This document shows, in pieces, positions 51,220 through 60,720 of a DNA stretch of 64,000 nt (positions within the stretch are counted from its first letter, which is position 1; the number at the start of each line of letters is the position of its first letter). The position numbers and the translations under genes are program-made. This DNA is from Amycolatopsis coloradensis (GTDB lineage: Bacteria > Actinomycetota > Actinomycetes > Mycobacteriales > Pseudonocardiaceae). The notes under the pieces were generated by a model. It saw only the letters and a list, made by a program, of their open reading frames with translations, ran no database searches and had not been told where the DNA came from. The stretch spans positions 523,256-587,255 of the forward strand of contig NZ_MQUQ01000005.1 of NCBI RefSeq assembly GCF_001953865.1, given 5' to 3'.

Positions 51220-52083
51220 CTAAGTGGACGGTGGCCCGGTGATGGCGGCGACCGCGAGTTCGCGTTCGGGTTCGCCGACCTCCGGCACGGTGAACCGCAG
51301 TGCCCGGATGTGGGTGAGCAGTTCGGGATCGGGCGCCACGTCGTGCTCGCGCAGGTAGTAGGCGACCGCGCCCGGCCAGTACCAGCGGCCGTCCGTGCGG
51401 AAGTTCAGTGGTACCAACGGCTCCCGGTCGGGATCGAACGCGTCGGCGTCATAGGTCCGCGAAGCAAGGACGACCGGCGCGCCGTCGAGGTACTCCAGCA
51501 CGCGGTCCCGCTCGGCGGAAGACAGTCGCTCACGGTTCACCACCGGACGGCCGGACTCGTCGAGACCGTCGTGGACGCGGGGTGAGCGCAGTCCTTCCGG
51601 TGCTTCGGCGCGCGGGGTGGCCACCAGCGGCCCGGCCACCGGCGCGGGGTCCAGCCCGGCTCGCTGCCGCAGCCACCGCGGGATGTTCTGCTCGGCCCGC
51701 GGGAAGAACCGGAGTTCGTCCTGGAAGCCGATCGGTGGCGGCGCCTGCCGCCACGGCGGCTCGACGTCCGGGAGGAAGTCCGTGCTGAGCACCGTCGCCG
51801 AGCCGTAGACCAGGATCGCGCTCAGCCAGGTCCCGCGACCGGGCTGGTACATCCCCGTACGCAGGTTTCCGAGCAGTTGCACGGCCTCCGGATTCGGCTG
51901 GACCGGTCGTGGCAGACCGTCCTGACCGGTGACGAGCAGGTCGACCTCGACATGCCTGCCCGCCGCCCGGTACTCGACGCGCATCTGCTGCCAGCCGGGC
52001 GGGAGCGGGGTCGCGAGGGCGTGACCGATCTGCCAGACGAGCTGCTGTTGCTGCTGCTGGGTCAACGGCGTCGGCTGGGTCAT
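51220..52083 (-). CDS. YezG-like immunity paralogue 3, with extra C-terminal domain
   Basis: A 287-residue protein. The first 150 residues share with the two upstream genes the core G-M-Y-Q-P-G-R-G-T-W-L-S-A with a following F-L-P and an R-F-F-P-R-A-E end, the pattern of the YezG/DUF600 immunity family. The remaining 137 residues are unrelated to the paralogues and include R-L-S-S-A-E-R-D-R-V-L-E-Y-L-D-G-A-P and N-F-R-T-D-G-R-W-Y-W-P-G-A-V-A-Y-Y-L. The extension may be a second immunity or recognition module. The start lies 9 bases after the previous stop, so the gene is coupled. Confidence 0.75.
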   Translation of the reverse strand: MTQPTPLTQQQQQQLVWQIGHALATPLPPGWQQMRVEYRAAGRHVEVDLLVTGQDGLPRPVQPNPEAVQLLGNLRTGMYQPGRGTWLSAILVYGSATVLSTDFLPDVEPPWRQAPPPIGFQDELRFFPRAEQNIPRWLRQRAGLDPAPVAGPLVATPRAEAPEGLRSPRVHDGLDESGRPVVNRERLSSAERDRVLEYLDGAPVVLASRTYDADAFDPDREPLVPLNFRTDGRWYWPGAVAYYLREHDVAPDPELLTHIRALRFTVPEVGEPERELAVAAITGPPST

Positions 52084-52092
52084 CGTCCGTCC

Positions 52093-52545
52093 TCAGTCGG
52101 TCTTGGCGCCGGAGGCGGCCAATCCACGCTTGAACCAGTCCGGCATGTACGCCTCGCCGCGGGGGAACCGTTCTTGCTCCAGAGCGAACTCGGCCGGTGC
52201 GGGGTACGGCTGGAAGTCGGGCTCGTTCTGCCAGTTGTACTGCGCGCGGAACCGCGACGGAGGCTCGATGACGAGCCTCGCCGAGAACCAGGTCCCTTCG
52301 CCTTCCTGGTACATCCCACCGCGCAGCCGCTGGAACATGCGCCACGTCTCGACGGACGGTTCCCACACCTGGTAGGTGCCGTTCGGGTCGAGCACGCCGA
52401 CCGCGACGTCGATGTTCTTGCCGACCACCCGGTAGTCCAGCACCACCTCACGCCAGCCCGGCGGCAGGGCGCCGACCACCGACAAGGTGATCTCGCCCAG
52501 TAGCTCGTTCTGTGCGATGGGATCGAGCTGAGGCCATTGAGCCAT
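52093..52545 (-). CDS. YezG-like immunity paralogue 2
   Basis: A protein of about 150 residues starting M-A-Q-W-P-Q. The core R-G-G-M-Y-Q-E-G-E-G-T-W-F-S-A-R-L-V-I (near residue 80) is the YezG/DUF600 signature, followed by F-D/F-x-P-Y-P and E-R-F-P-R-G-E-A-Y-M-P-D-W-F. An in-frame ATG 8 codons upstream is possible. It is 59 bases downstream of paralogue 1. It presumably binds the toxin nuclease domain or that of related strains. Confidence 0.78.
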   Translation of the reverse strand: MAQWPQLDPIAQNELLGEITLSVVGALPPGWREVVLDYRVVGKNIDVAVGVLDPNGTYQVWEPSVETWRMFQRLRGGMYQEGEGTWFSARLVIEPPSRFRAQYNWQNEPDFQPYPAPAEFALEQERFPRGEAYMPDWFKRGLAASGAKTD

Positions 52546-52604
52546 CCGGTAAATCCTCCTCGTGGTCACCGCTGGAGTGGCGACGACCCATCATGGCACG
52601 GGGT

Positions 52605-53045
52605 TCAGGCCGGTGTTTCCCGTTCCTGCTCCAGTTGTGCGCCTTCGGCGACCAGGTTCCGCAACCACGGCGGGACGTGTTCCTCGTCGCGCGGGAACGC
52701 TTCCAGGTCGCGGGTGAAGGCGGTCGGGTGCAAGGGCGGCCACCATTTCGGATTCTCGTCGAAGGTGAACGAGAACTCGGGTGCCGCACCGGGCGTCATC
52801 ACGAGCGTCGCCGAGAACCACGTTCCGCGACCTGGTTCGTACATCCGGGAGCGCAGCTCACGGAAGCCGTTCCGTACCTCGGCGGGCAGCTCGATGTCCC
52901 CGCTCCGGCCGTCGCCCAGCCGGATTTCCGTGGCGTAGTCGTAGGCCAGCACCGTCGCGGACACGGTGAGGCTGATCTTCGCCCAGCCCTCGGGCGCGGC
53001 CGCCCGCAGAGCCGAGGCGATGTCCTCGGTGAGCACGTCGGTCAT
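52605..53045 (-). CDS. YezG-like immunity paralogue 1, coupled to the toxin
   Basis: A 146-residue protein. The core R-S-R-M-Y-E-P-G-R-G-T-W-F-S-A-T-L-V-M and the end R-D-L-E-A-F-P-R-D-E-E-H-V-P-P-W-L match the YezG/DUF600 family. The ATG overlaps the toxin stop as ATGA, so it is translated with the toxin and is the best candidate for the cognate immunity protein. In Bacillus subtilis YezG neutralises the YeeF nuclease toxin, whose C-terminal domain class matches this toxin. Confidence 0.85.
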   Translation of the reverse strand: MTDVLTEDIASALRAAAPEGWAKISLTVSATVLAYDYATEIRLGDGRSGDIELPAEVRNGFRELRSRMYEPGRGTWFSATLVMTPGAAPEFSFTFDENPKWWPPLHPTAFTRDLEAFPRDEEHVPPWLRNLVAEGAQLEQERETPA

Positions 53046-56000
53046 TCGTTCGCTCCGTAGTGGGTGCGCGCGCCGTAGTTGACATCGGCGGGATCGTTCG
53101 GGAAGTCGCGTTGCTTGGTCACCCGCGACAGCTCGACCGGTTTCCCGTCGGGACCGGGCACGGGAATGCCCTGGTCGTCGACCTCGTACACGACCTCCTG
53201 CCAGCGCATGGTGACGTTCTCCGGAACGCCGTTGCTGTCGCCTTCGGTCCTGACCTGGTAGTTCTCGATCTCGTGGCCCGGCCGCTCGGCATAACGGCCG
53301 AGCTCGACCTCTTGGGCCCGCCAGGAAGCCTCGTGGACCCAGCCGTCCCGGTAGTTGCCGCTGTTCGAGGCAGCCATCTGGGGATGCATGTTGACGTACT
53401 CGCCGGGGCCACCCATCTCGTTGGCCGCGAGGTGACCGCCCGCCCAGCGAACGTGATCGAAATCGTCGGCGTACTCGGGATGGTTCGCGAAGGCGACCTT
53501 GCCCTCCTTGTTGGACCTGTCCTGCGAAGCCTGGTCCCGGAAGTCCTCGTTCTGTCCGCGGAAGGCCGGGTCGCCGGTCATGGCGGTCGGCCTCCCGTTC
53601 TGTCCGACCTCGAAGGTCCACGCCTTGCTCGGGTCGTGGAAGTTCGCGACCCGGTACTGCGTGCCCGGCTGCAACGGGTAGCGCAAATCGGGGTTGTGGA
53701 ACGGCTTCTGGCCACCAGGGGTCGCCTCGACGTGCGTGACCTTGCCGTCGGCGTCGGTGAAGAACCGGCTGGTGGCACCGTTCTTGTACTCCACCTTGTA
53801 CTCGGCGTTCCCCGCCAGTGGCTTTTCGCCGCGCAGTGCCTGCGGGACCCCTTCGGGGTCCAGCTTGCGGTTCCTGGTGCGCGGCTCGACGTCGTCGATG
53901 ACCTTGGGCGAGTCGATCGGATCGTGCCCACCCGGCCGGTCCCGCTGCCCGGTGAATTCGGAGTCGTCCCGGCGGTTCCAATCGGCGAAACGCTCGTTGA
54001 ACTCCGGCGAGTCGCGGTTGATCGTCCGGGGCCGCGGAACGTCGTCGTAGGGCGGGTGGCCGGCGTCGTCACCGTCGCCGCGGCTCTGGGCGCTGTCGGC
54101 GTCCACGTCCTGCTTGTCCGCGTGCGACGTGTCGGGTGTGAAGCCGTCGTCGCTCGCCCGGTGGGCGGTGCCGTCGGGGCTGTGGACGTCCCATTCGCCG
54201 TTCGGCGGGATCTTCGGGCGGGGACGGCCGTCGGGGCCGATCTCGTAGTCGGACGAGAAGACGCGCCCGTTCGAGTCGGTCCACGCCGGCTTGCTCGGCG
54301 CCATGACCTCGGTGTCGAGTTCCCGCGACAGACGGCGCGCGAAATCGTTCGAGCCCGCGTCGCAGCCGATCAGCCGGATCGGGCGGCCGTCGTAGTCCCC
54401 GTTGCGGCGCAGGATGTCCGCGAACTCCTCCGGGGTGTACGTGCGGTTGCCGATGCGGGCGTGCCCGTCCGGCGTGACGTGCACGTCGACCGTGTAGCGG
54501 CCGTCCGGGTCCGGGTGGACCCGGTGCGGCAGATCGCCCATGTCCGCGTCTCCGCGGTGATACGAACTGCCCGCGGGGGTGCCTTCGGAATGCCGCTGAT
54601 TGACCTCGTCCGGCGTCAGCGGACGGTCCGGCTCGCCGTCGGGGCCGCGGTCGTGCGGTGAACCGTCGGAGCGGTGCGGATCCTGGCGCGGGCCGTGCCC
54701 GTCGGGACCGTGACCGTCCGGCGAACGCGGCGGGCCGGTGTGACCACCGGGACCGCGGCCGCCGGGGCCGGTGTTGCCGGGACCCGCGCCGCCTGGCCGG
54801 TTGCCGGGGCCATGGGTGCCGGACGTGCCGGTGTGCGGCTGGGCGCCGGGGCCGAAGTCGTTGCCACGGGCGACGGGCTGCGGCTGGTTCGGCCGCCCGC
54901 CGGGGCCGGTCTGGCCGGGACCACGGCTGGGGCCGGTGTAGGTGTCGGGACCGCGCGGGGTGTGCGTGTCCGGGGTGCGCGGCGAGCCGGGCGTGCCCGT
55001 CCAGCCGCCGCCTTGCCTTCCGCCGGGCGAACCCGGGGAGCCGCCCGGAGCGCCTTGGGGCGGTATTCCGCCCGCGACCGGCTGACCCTGCGGCGGAACG
55101 CCGGGAGAGCCGTCGCCGCCGGTGCCGCCGCGCTGCGACGGGACGTGCGAGGGTCCGGCGTCACCGAGACGCGGTGCGGTGGGCGCCGTTCCGCTGGTCG
55201 TCGTGCCGCTGTCGGTAGGCCGCGTGGGGCTGCCGTCGCCGCCGCCGTGGTCACCGGGCGACGGGTCGGACCGCGGGGTGGGCGAACCGCCGCCGTCACC
55301 GCCGTGCGTCCGGGGTGAGCCGCCGCCGTCGCCGGTGTGACTGGGGGAGCCACCGCTGTCGGTCCGGGTGTGCGGCGCAGGGGAGCCGCTGTCCGGTGTG
55401 TGGCTGGGCGAGCCGCCGGTGTCGGTCCGGGTGTGCGGGGCTGGAGATCCGCTGTCCGGGGTGTGGTTCGGCGAACCGCCGGTGTCGGCCCGAGTGTGGG
55501 GAGCCGGAGAACCGCTGTCCGGTGTGTGGCTGGGGGAACCGCCGCTGTCGGTCCGGGTGTGCGGCGCAGGGGAGCCGCTGTCGGGTGTGTGGCTCGGCGA
55601 GCCGCCGCTGTCCGTACGGGCAGGGCTCGGTGAGCCGCCGTCGGGCGCACGGTTCGGAGTTCCGGAATCGCCAGGGGATCCGCTGTCGGACCGGGTGTGC
55701 GGAGCCGGGCTGTCGGTGCGGGCGGTGCTGGGGGAACCACCACCGTCCGGCGAGTTGCCGAGGTTTCCGTCCGAAGTGGACGGTGAGTCGCCATCGCCGG
55801 TACGGCTGGGAGATCCGTCGCCGTCCCTTGTGGACGGTGAGCCACCGCCGTCGCCACCGCGAGTGGTGGTGCCTGACGGAGTGCCGCCGGAATCGCCGTT
55901 GGAGCCCGAATCGCCCGAGCCCGAATCATTCGAACCCGAGTCACTCGAGCCGTCACCGGAGCGGCCGGAGTCACCGGAACCACTCGAGTCGCCGTCGGAG

Positions 56001-56953
56001 CCGTTCGAGCCGGTGGAACCGTCACCGTCCGGGCCGTCCCCGGATCCCGTGCCGCCACCGTCGGGTCCGCCGGACCCGCCGCCGCGGCCACCGGGCTGGA
56101 CGAAGCCGCCGGCCTTGATGTTCTTGGGGTTGAGCGCGTCGAGTCCGGTGATCTTGCCCGCGATCTTGCCGAAGATCTTGATGATCTTCTCGAAGACGTC
56201 GACCAGCTTGCCGAGCAACGGCGAGACCCGCCGCATCGCGTCGCACAGTTCCTTGAGCTTGTCGGCGATCTTCGCGGCCCACTTGGCGATCGCGGTGACG
56301 GCCTGCGCGACCACGATCGGCGTGCCGAAACCGAGGGAGAACACCGTCTCCATGACCCACGCGATGAGCTTGCCGACGGCGTCCGCGATCAGCTGGCGGA
56401 TGAACTCACGGACGAAGGCGACGATCTCGCCGAAGATCATCACGACGGTGCTGATCCCGCCCGCGACCGTCGCCGCCGCGCTGATCGCCTCCGCCTGCTC
56501 CGCGGCCTGCTTGCGGTACTGGTCGGCGGCGTCGCCGGTCCAGCCGGAAGTGCCGTTCTTGACCTTGTTCGCCAGGTCGACCTGGGTGTCTTCCAGCTTC
56601 TTGGCGACGTTGCCCCAGGTCTCGGAGTACGACTGGATCACCGGCGGATCGCCTGCCACCGCGTCCAGCATGTCCTTCAGCGGCTGCATGTGTTCCATCA
56701 GGAACGACGCCACCGACGACATCAGGTAGCCGAACGGGTCGATCGCGGCGCTGGCGATCTCGCCCGCGAGGCTCAGCACACCGAGCCCGCCGCCCACCCA
56801 GTCGCCGTTCGAGATGCCGTTGAAGGCGTCCATGGCCGACTCGGCGACGCCGATGCCCGCCGCGTAACCGTATTCGCTGTTCCCGGCCGTCAGCGGCCCC
56901 GGGCCGTCGCCGTCTGTCGGTGCCTTCGCGACGAGCGGATTCCCCTCGGGCAT
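53042..56953 (-). CDS. Polymorphic toxin: WXG-like N-terminus, repeat linker, non-specific endonuclease C-terminus
   Basis: A 1303-residue protein. Residues 1-280 are helical with a W-T-G turn (Trp138 in S-G-W-T-G-D-A-A-D-Q-Y-R), the mark of type VII secretion substrates. Residues 290-790 are a Gly/Ser/Pro linker with 21-residue repeats. A middle domain has P-I-R-L-I-G-C-D-A-G-S-N-D-F-A-R-R-L, common in polymorphic toxins. The C-terminal domain has A-G-G-H-L-A-A-N-E-M-G-G-P-G-E-Y-V-N (His1174), fitting the His-Me-finger DNA/RNA non-specific endonucleases. The ATG overlaps the EspC-like stop by one base (TGATG). It is probably secreted to kill competitors. Confidence 0.9.
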   Translation of the reverse strand: MPEGNPLVAKAPTDGDGPGPLTAGNSEYGYAAGIGVAESAMDAFNGISNGDWVGGGLGVLSLAGEIASAAIDPFGYLMSSVASFLMEHMQPLKDMLDAVAGDPPVIQSYSETWGNVAKKLEDTQVDLANKVKNGTSGWTGDAADQYRKQAAEQAEAISAAATVAGGISTVVMIFGEIVAFVREFIRQLIADAVGKLIAWVMETVFSLGFGTPIVVAQAVTAIAKWAAKIADKLKELCDAMRRVSPLLGKLVDVFEKIIKIFGKIAGKITGLDALNPKNIKAGGFVQPGGRGGGSGGPDGGGTGSGDGPDGDGSTGSNGSDGDSSGSGDSGRSGDGSSDSGSNDSGSGDSGSNGDSGGTPSGTTTRGGDGGGSPSTRDGDGSPSRTGDGDSPSTSDGNLGNSPDGGGSPSTARTDSPAPHTRSDSGSPGDSGTPNRAPDGGSPSPARTDSGGSPSHTPDSGSPAPHTRTDSGGSPSHTPDSGSPAPHTRADTGGSPNHTPDSGSPAPHTRTDTGGSPSHTPDSGSPAPHTRTDSGGSPSHTGDGGGSPRTHGGDGGGSPTPRSDPSPGDHGGGDGSPTRPTDSGTTTSGTAPTAPRLGDAGPSHVPSQRGGTGGDGSPGVPPQGQPVAGGIPPQGAPGGSPGSPGGRQGGGWTGTPGSPRTPDTHTPRGPDTYTGPSRGPGQTGPGGRPNQPQPVARGNDFGPGAQPHTGTSGTHGPGNRPGGAGPGNTGPGGRGPGGHTGPPRSPDGHGPDGHGPRQDPHRSDGSPHDRGPDGEPDRPLTPDEVNQRHSEGTPAGSSYHRGDADMGDLPHRVHPDPDGRYTVDVHVTPDGHARIGNRTYTPEEFADILRRNGDYDGRPIRLIGCDAGSNDFARRLSRELDTEVMAPSKPAWTDSNGRVFSSDYEIGPDGRPRPKIPPNGEWDVHSPDGTAHRASDDGFTPDTSHADKQDVDADSAQSRGDGDDAGHPPYDDVPRPRTINRDSPEFNERFADWNRRDDSEFTGQRDRPGGHDPIDSPKVIDDVEPRTRNRKLDPEGVPQALRGEKPLAGNAEYKVEYKNGATSRFFTDADGKVTHVEATPGGQKPFHNPDLRYPLQPGTQYRVANFHDPSKAWTFEVGQNGRPTAMTGDPAFRGQNEDFRDQASQDRSNKEGKVAFANHPEYADDFDHVRWAGGHLAANEMGGPGEYVNMHPQMAASNSGNYRDGWVHEASWRAQEVELGRYAERPGHEIENYQVRTEGDSNGVPENVTMRWQEVVYEVDDQGIPVPGPDGKPVELSRVTKQRDFPNDPADVNYGARTHYGANE
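55332..55640 (-). repeat. 63-bp tandem repeat within the toxin gene
   Basis: About four to five copies with a 63-base period (unit junctions near 55386, 55449, 55512, 55575), encoding D-[ST]-G-G-S-P-S-H-T-P-D-S-G-S-P-A-P-H-T-R. Copies differ at a few bases, mostly silent or conservative. Copy number is likely to vary among strains and sets the length of the linker. Confidence 0.85.
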
Positions 56954-57267
56954 CAGTCAGGCACCTGCGCCTTCTTGAATTCCGCGGCGAAGTTCTCGTC
57001 CTGCGTCTGGTAGGCGTTGGACGCCGAGCGCACGTTGTTCGCCACGGCGGTCGCTGCCTCGACGGCCTTGTTCAGCGCGTTGATGCCGAACTCCTCCACC
57101 GGGTCGAGCATCATCCGGAACGGCTGGCAGATGATGCCGTACGCGTCGGTCGGCATGCTCACCTGCTGCGCGGCGTCGACCGCCGTGCGCAGACCGTCGG
57201 CGATGCCGTCGATCTGCTTGGCGTGCGCGTCGAGGTCGGCGCCGAGCTCGTAACCTTTGCCTGCCAT
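56953..57267 (-). CDS. EspC-like type VII secretion-associated small protein
   Basis: A 104-residue all-helical protein (H-A-K-Q-I-D-G-I-A-D-G-L-R-T-A-V-D-A-A and S-A-S-N-A-Y-Q-T-Q-D-E-N-F-A-A-E-F). It fits the EspC/ESX-target family that forms helical hairpins with, or chaperones, larger substrates. It has no W-x-G. The stop overlaps the toxin start, so the two are made together, probably as a secretion pair. Confidence 0.82.
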   Translation of the reverse strand: MAGKGYELGADLDAHAKQIDGIADGLRTAVDAAQQVSMPTDAYGIICQPFRMMLDPVEEFGINALNKAVEAATAVANNVRSASNAYQTQDENFAAEFKKAQVPD

Positions 57268-57299
57268 GGTTTCTCCCCTCTACCAGGCCGGATGAACGT

Positions 57300-57842
57300 C
57301 TAAGAAAGGATGCTGCCGCCGAAGTCGTCATCGTCGTCGTCCCGCGTGCGGCGCCGCCGCGGGATCGGCTTCGGCTGCGGCGGGTTCGCCTGCGCCGGCG
57401 GCGAGGGATCTTCCTCCTCCGGGCCGAAGCGGTGGTGCCGCTCGGGCGCCGGCGGAGCGAGGTCCTCCTCCGGGGGTGCTTCCGGGAAGGTGCTCTGGGC
57501 CTCCGCGATCACGCGGCTCGCCGTCTCGTCGCCTGCGCCGACCGTCTCGGCCATCGCCGCCTGCAGCAGTTCCGGGATCCGTGACTGCGCGAGCTGCACG
57601 AGCCGCATGACCTGCGACGAGACCTCGGCCATCCGCTTGCCGCTCGCGGCTTCGGAGATGACGAGATTCGTGAGCAGGCCCTTCGAATCGATCGTCACTT
57701 CGATGGTGTTGTCCTTCGACCGCTCCGTCACGGTCTGCCCCTGCATGCGGGCGGCCATCGCCTGATAGCGCGCGGCGGTCTCCTGGATCTGCTTCGTCCA
57801 GTTGTCCACCATCTGTTCGCTGGCGTCGACGTTGTCCGGCAT
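57300..57842 (-). CDS. YbaB/EbfC-like protein, first gene of the toxin operon
   Basis: A 180-residue protein. Residues 15-105 have the YbaB fold pattern (T-V-T-E-R-S-K-D-N-T-I-E-V-T-I-D-S-K-G-L-L-T-N-L-V-I). The tail is Pro/Glu-rich, then R-R-R-R-T-R and a run of six aspartates. YbaB-like genes often open type VII toxin operons in actinomycetes, where they may not be nucleoid proteins. I start at the ATG of 57842, preceded by GGAAGGG. The EspC-like gene follows after 32 bases. Confidence 0.82.
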   Translation of the reverse strand: MPDNVDASEQMVDNWTKQIQETAARYQAMAARMQGQTVTERSKDNTIEVTIDSKGLLTNLVISEAASGKRMAEVSSQVMRLVQLAQSRIPELLQAAMAETVGAGDETASRVIAEAQSTFPEAPPEEDLAPPAPERHHRFGPEEEDPSPPAQANPPQPKPIPRRRRTRDDDDDDFGGSILS

Positions 57843-57976
57843 CGGGGCCCTTCCACAAGCTGCATGCTGACGTAAACACACTGACGATCCGAAGACACGA
57901 CCGGTTCCGGTGCGCTCGAAGTTTAGTGCTCGTCCGGTGTATCACCCCGGGCCGACAAAGTCGGAACCATCACGTA

Positions 57977-58025
57977 GCGAAAGGGCCCCTCACCGCACAA
58001 AGTGCGATGAAGAGCCCTTTCACGC
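57977..58025. repeat. Palindromic intergenic element (GAAAGGGC type, composite)
   Basis: GAAAGGGC and GCCCTTTC (57979-57986, 58014-58021) enclose an inner hairpin CGCAC-aaa-GTGCG. The arms are shorter and less perfect than in the other elements. It lies 57 bases downstream of the hppD stop and 135 bases upstream of the YbaB-like start. Confidence 0.75.
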
Positions 58026-58081
58026 CCTGCGAACTGCCGGGTCAGAGGTCGCCGCGGCGCCGCGCTGATGGCGCCTCGCCG

Positions 58082-59320
<1,239 letters not shown>

Positions 59321-59403
59321 TCAAAGATTTCGCTGCACACTATGCCCAGTGAAGCCCGCGATGGCGCGGTCATAGTGGACAACCTGTGTAGGAGGTAGGC
59401 GCG

Positions 59404-59877
59404 ATGTCGGAAGCACTCGACGCGCTGGACGCGCGGCTGCTGCTGTTGCTCACCGACTCGCCGCGGCTCGGCGTGCTCGAATGCGCGCGCCGCCTCGGCG
59501 TCGCGCGGGGCACCGTGCAGGCTCGGCTGGACCGGCTGACCGAACGTGGGATCCTCGGCGGTTTCCCGCCCGAACTCGACCTCGCGGCGATGGGATACGG
59601 CCTCACCGCGTTCGCCGTCCTGGAGATCGCCCAAGGCCGCCGGGCCGAGGTCGCGGAGGCGCTGTCGGCGATCGACGAGGTGTGCGAGGTCTACGCGACG
59701 ACAGGCCAAGGCGACCTCTTCGTGCGGATGGTGGCGCGCAACAACGACGACCTGCAACGGGTGGTGGACGAGGTGGTCGGCGCGCCGTACGTGCGGCGGA
59801 CGTCGACGTCGATCGCGTTGTCGACGCCGGTTCCGCCGCGCGTACGGCCGCTGCTGGAACGGCTGGCGCGGAGCTAG
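59404..59877 (+). CDS. Lrp/AsnC family transcriptional regulator
   Basis: A 157-residue regulator with an N-terminal helix-turn-helix (L-E-C-A-R-R-L-G-V-A-R-G-T-V-Q-A-R-L) and a C-terminal RAM domain (residues 68-145) for amino-acid ligands and oligomerisation. GGAGGTAGGCGCG precedes the ATG. Divergence from hppD with 122 bases between the starts suggests that it senses tyrosine, phenylalanine or a ketoacid and controls hppD. It is convergent with the next gene, overlapping it by 4 bases. Confidence 0.9.
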   Translation: MSEALDALDARLLLLLTDSPRLGVLECARRLGVARGTVQARLDRLTERGILGGFPPELDLAAMGYGLTAFAVLEIAQGRRAEVAEALSAIDEVCEVYATTGQGDLFVRMVARNNDDLQRVVDEVVGAPYVRRTSTSIALSTPVPPRVRPLLERLARS

Positions 59878-60677
59878 CGCACCTGGTGCAGGTACCGCGC
59901 CGCCGACCGCTGGACGGCCTCGTGCCCGCCGGTGCGGATGATCGCGTCCCACCAAGCGCCGTAGATCGCCTCGAACTCGTACGGTTCCAGCAGTTCGGCC
60001 GCGCGCCGGACGACCTCCGGGCGCTCCGGGATGAGGTTCGGGTAGCTGTACATCATGCCGACGAACCGGCGGTCCGGGATGACCTGGAGGATATCGCCCG
60101 AGAGCAGCGCGCCGAGGCCGTTCTCCCCGCCGGGCCAGTGCAGCACCGTCCCGCCGTCGAAATGCACGCCGAGGTTGATCAGCCGCAGGCCGGGGGCGAC
60201 GTCGAGGGTCACCCCGCTCCACAGCTTGATCGCGGGATCCGGCCTGCCGATCCACTGCCGGTCGCCCTCGTGCAGGTAGATGGGCGCGTCGAAGGCGTGG
60301 GCCCACTCGACCATGGTGGTGTAGTAGTGCGGATGGCTGATCGCGATGCCGGTGATCCCGCCGAGTGCACGGACCCTCGCGACGAGGTCGTCGTCGATGA
60401 AGCCCGCGCAGTCCCACAGGAAGTTGCCGGATCCGGCCTTGACCAGCAGCGCCCGCTCGCCGATGGCGAAGTTGGGTGTGGACCCGACTCCGACGAGGCC
60501 GGGTCCCTGCTCCTCGACGCGGGCCGTGTACGTCCCGCTCGCGCGAACGGTGTTCAAATCGGTCCACCGCTGTCCGGCCTGCGGGATGTACTGACGTTCG
60601 TCTTCGCAGATCGGGCAGTCGGACCGGGGTTCCGCGTACTGCATGCCACAGGCGACGCAGATCGGTAGCTCGCTCAT
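59874..60677 (-). CDS. Metallo-beta-lactamase fold hydrolase with N-terminal zinc ribbon
   Basis: A 267-residue protein. The first 30 residues hold C-V-A-C and C-P-I-C pairs, a likely zinc ribbon or rubredoxin-like knuckle. The metallo-beta-lactamase core has I-S-H-P-H-Y-Y-T-T-M-V-E-W in place of the usual H-x-H-x-D-H, L-L-S-G-D-I-L as the Asp motif, and H-F-D-G-G-T-V-L-H-W-P-G-G. The first metal motif is altered (H-P-H-Y-Y), so activity or metal count may differ. Substrate unknown. Confidence 0.82.
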   Translation of the reverse strand: MSELPICVACGMQYAEPRSDCPICEDERQYIPQAGQRWTDLNTVRASGTYTARVEEQGPGLVGVGSTPNFAIGERALLVKAGSGNFLWDCAGFIDDDLVARVRALGGITGIAISHPHYYTTMVEWAHAFDAPIYLHEGDRQWIGRPDPAIKLWSGVTLDVAPGLRLINLGVHFDGGTVLHWPGGENGLGALLSGDILQVIPDRRFVGMMYSYPNLIPERPEVVRRAAELLEPYEFEAIYGAWWDAIIRTGGHEAVQRSAARYLHQVR

Positions 60678-60720
60678 GATCCCTCCAGGTTGATCCGGAG
60701 GTCACGCTAACGGCTCATCC

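Noticed and set aside
55332-55640. CRISPR-like array
   Set aside because: The 63-base repeats are contiguous, in frame inside the toxin gene and encode a Ser/Pro linker. There are no spacers.
53042-57842. Complete type VII secretion system
   Set aside because: Only substrate-type genes are here. No EccC ATPase, EccD or mycosin gene lies in the window, so the machinery must be elsewhere.
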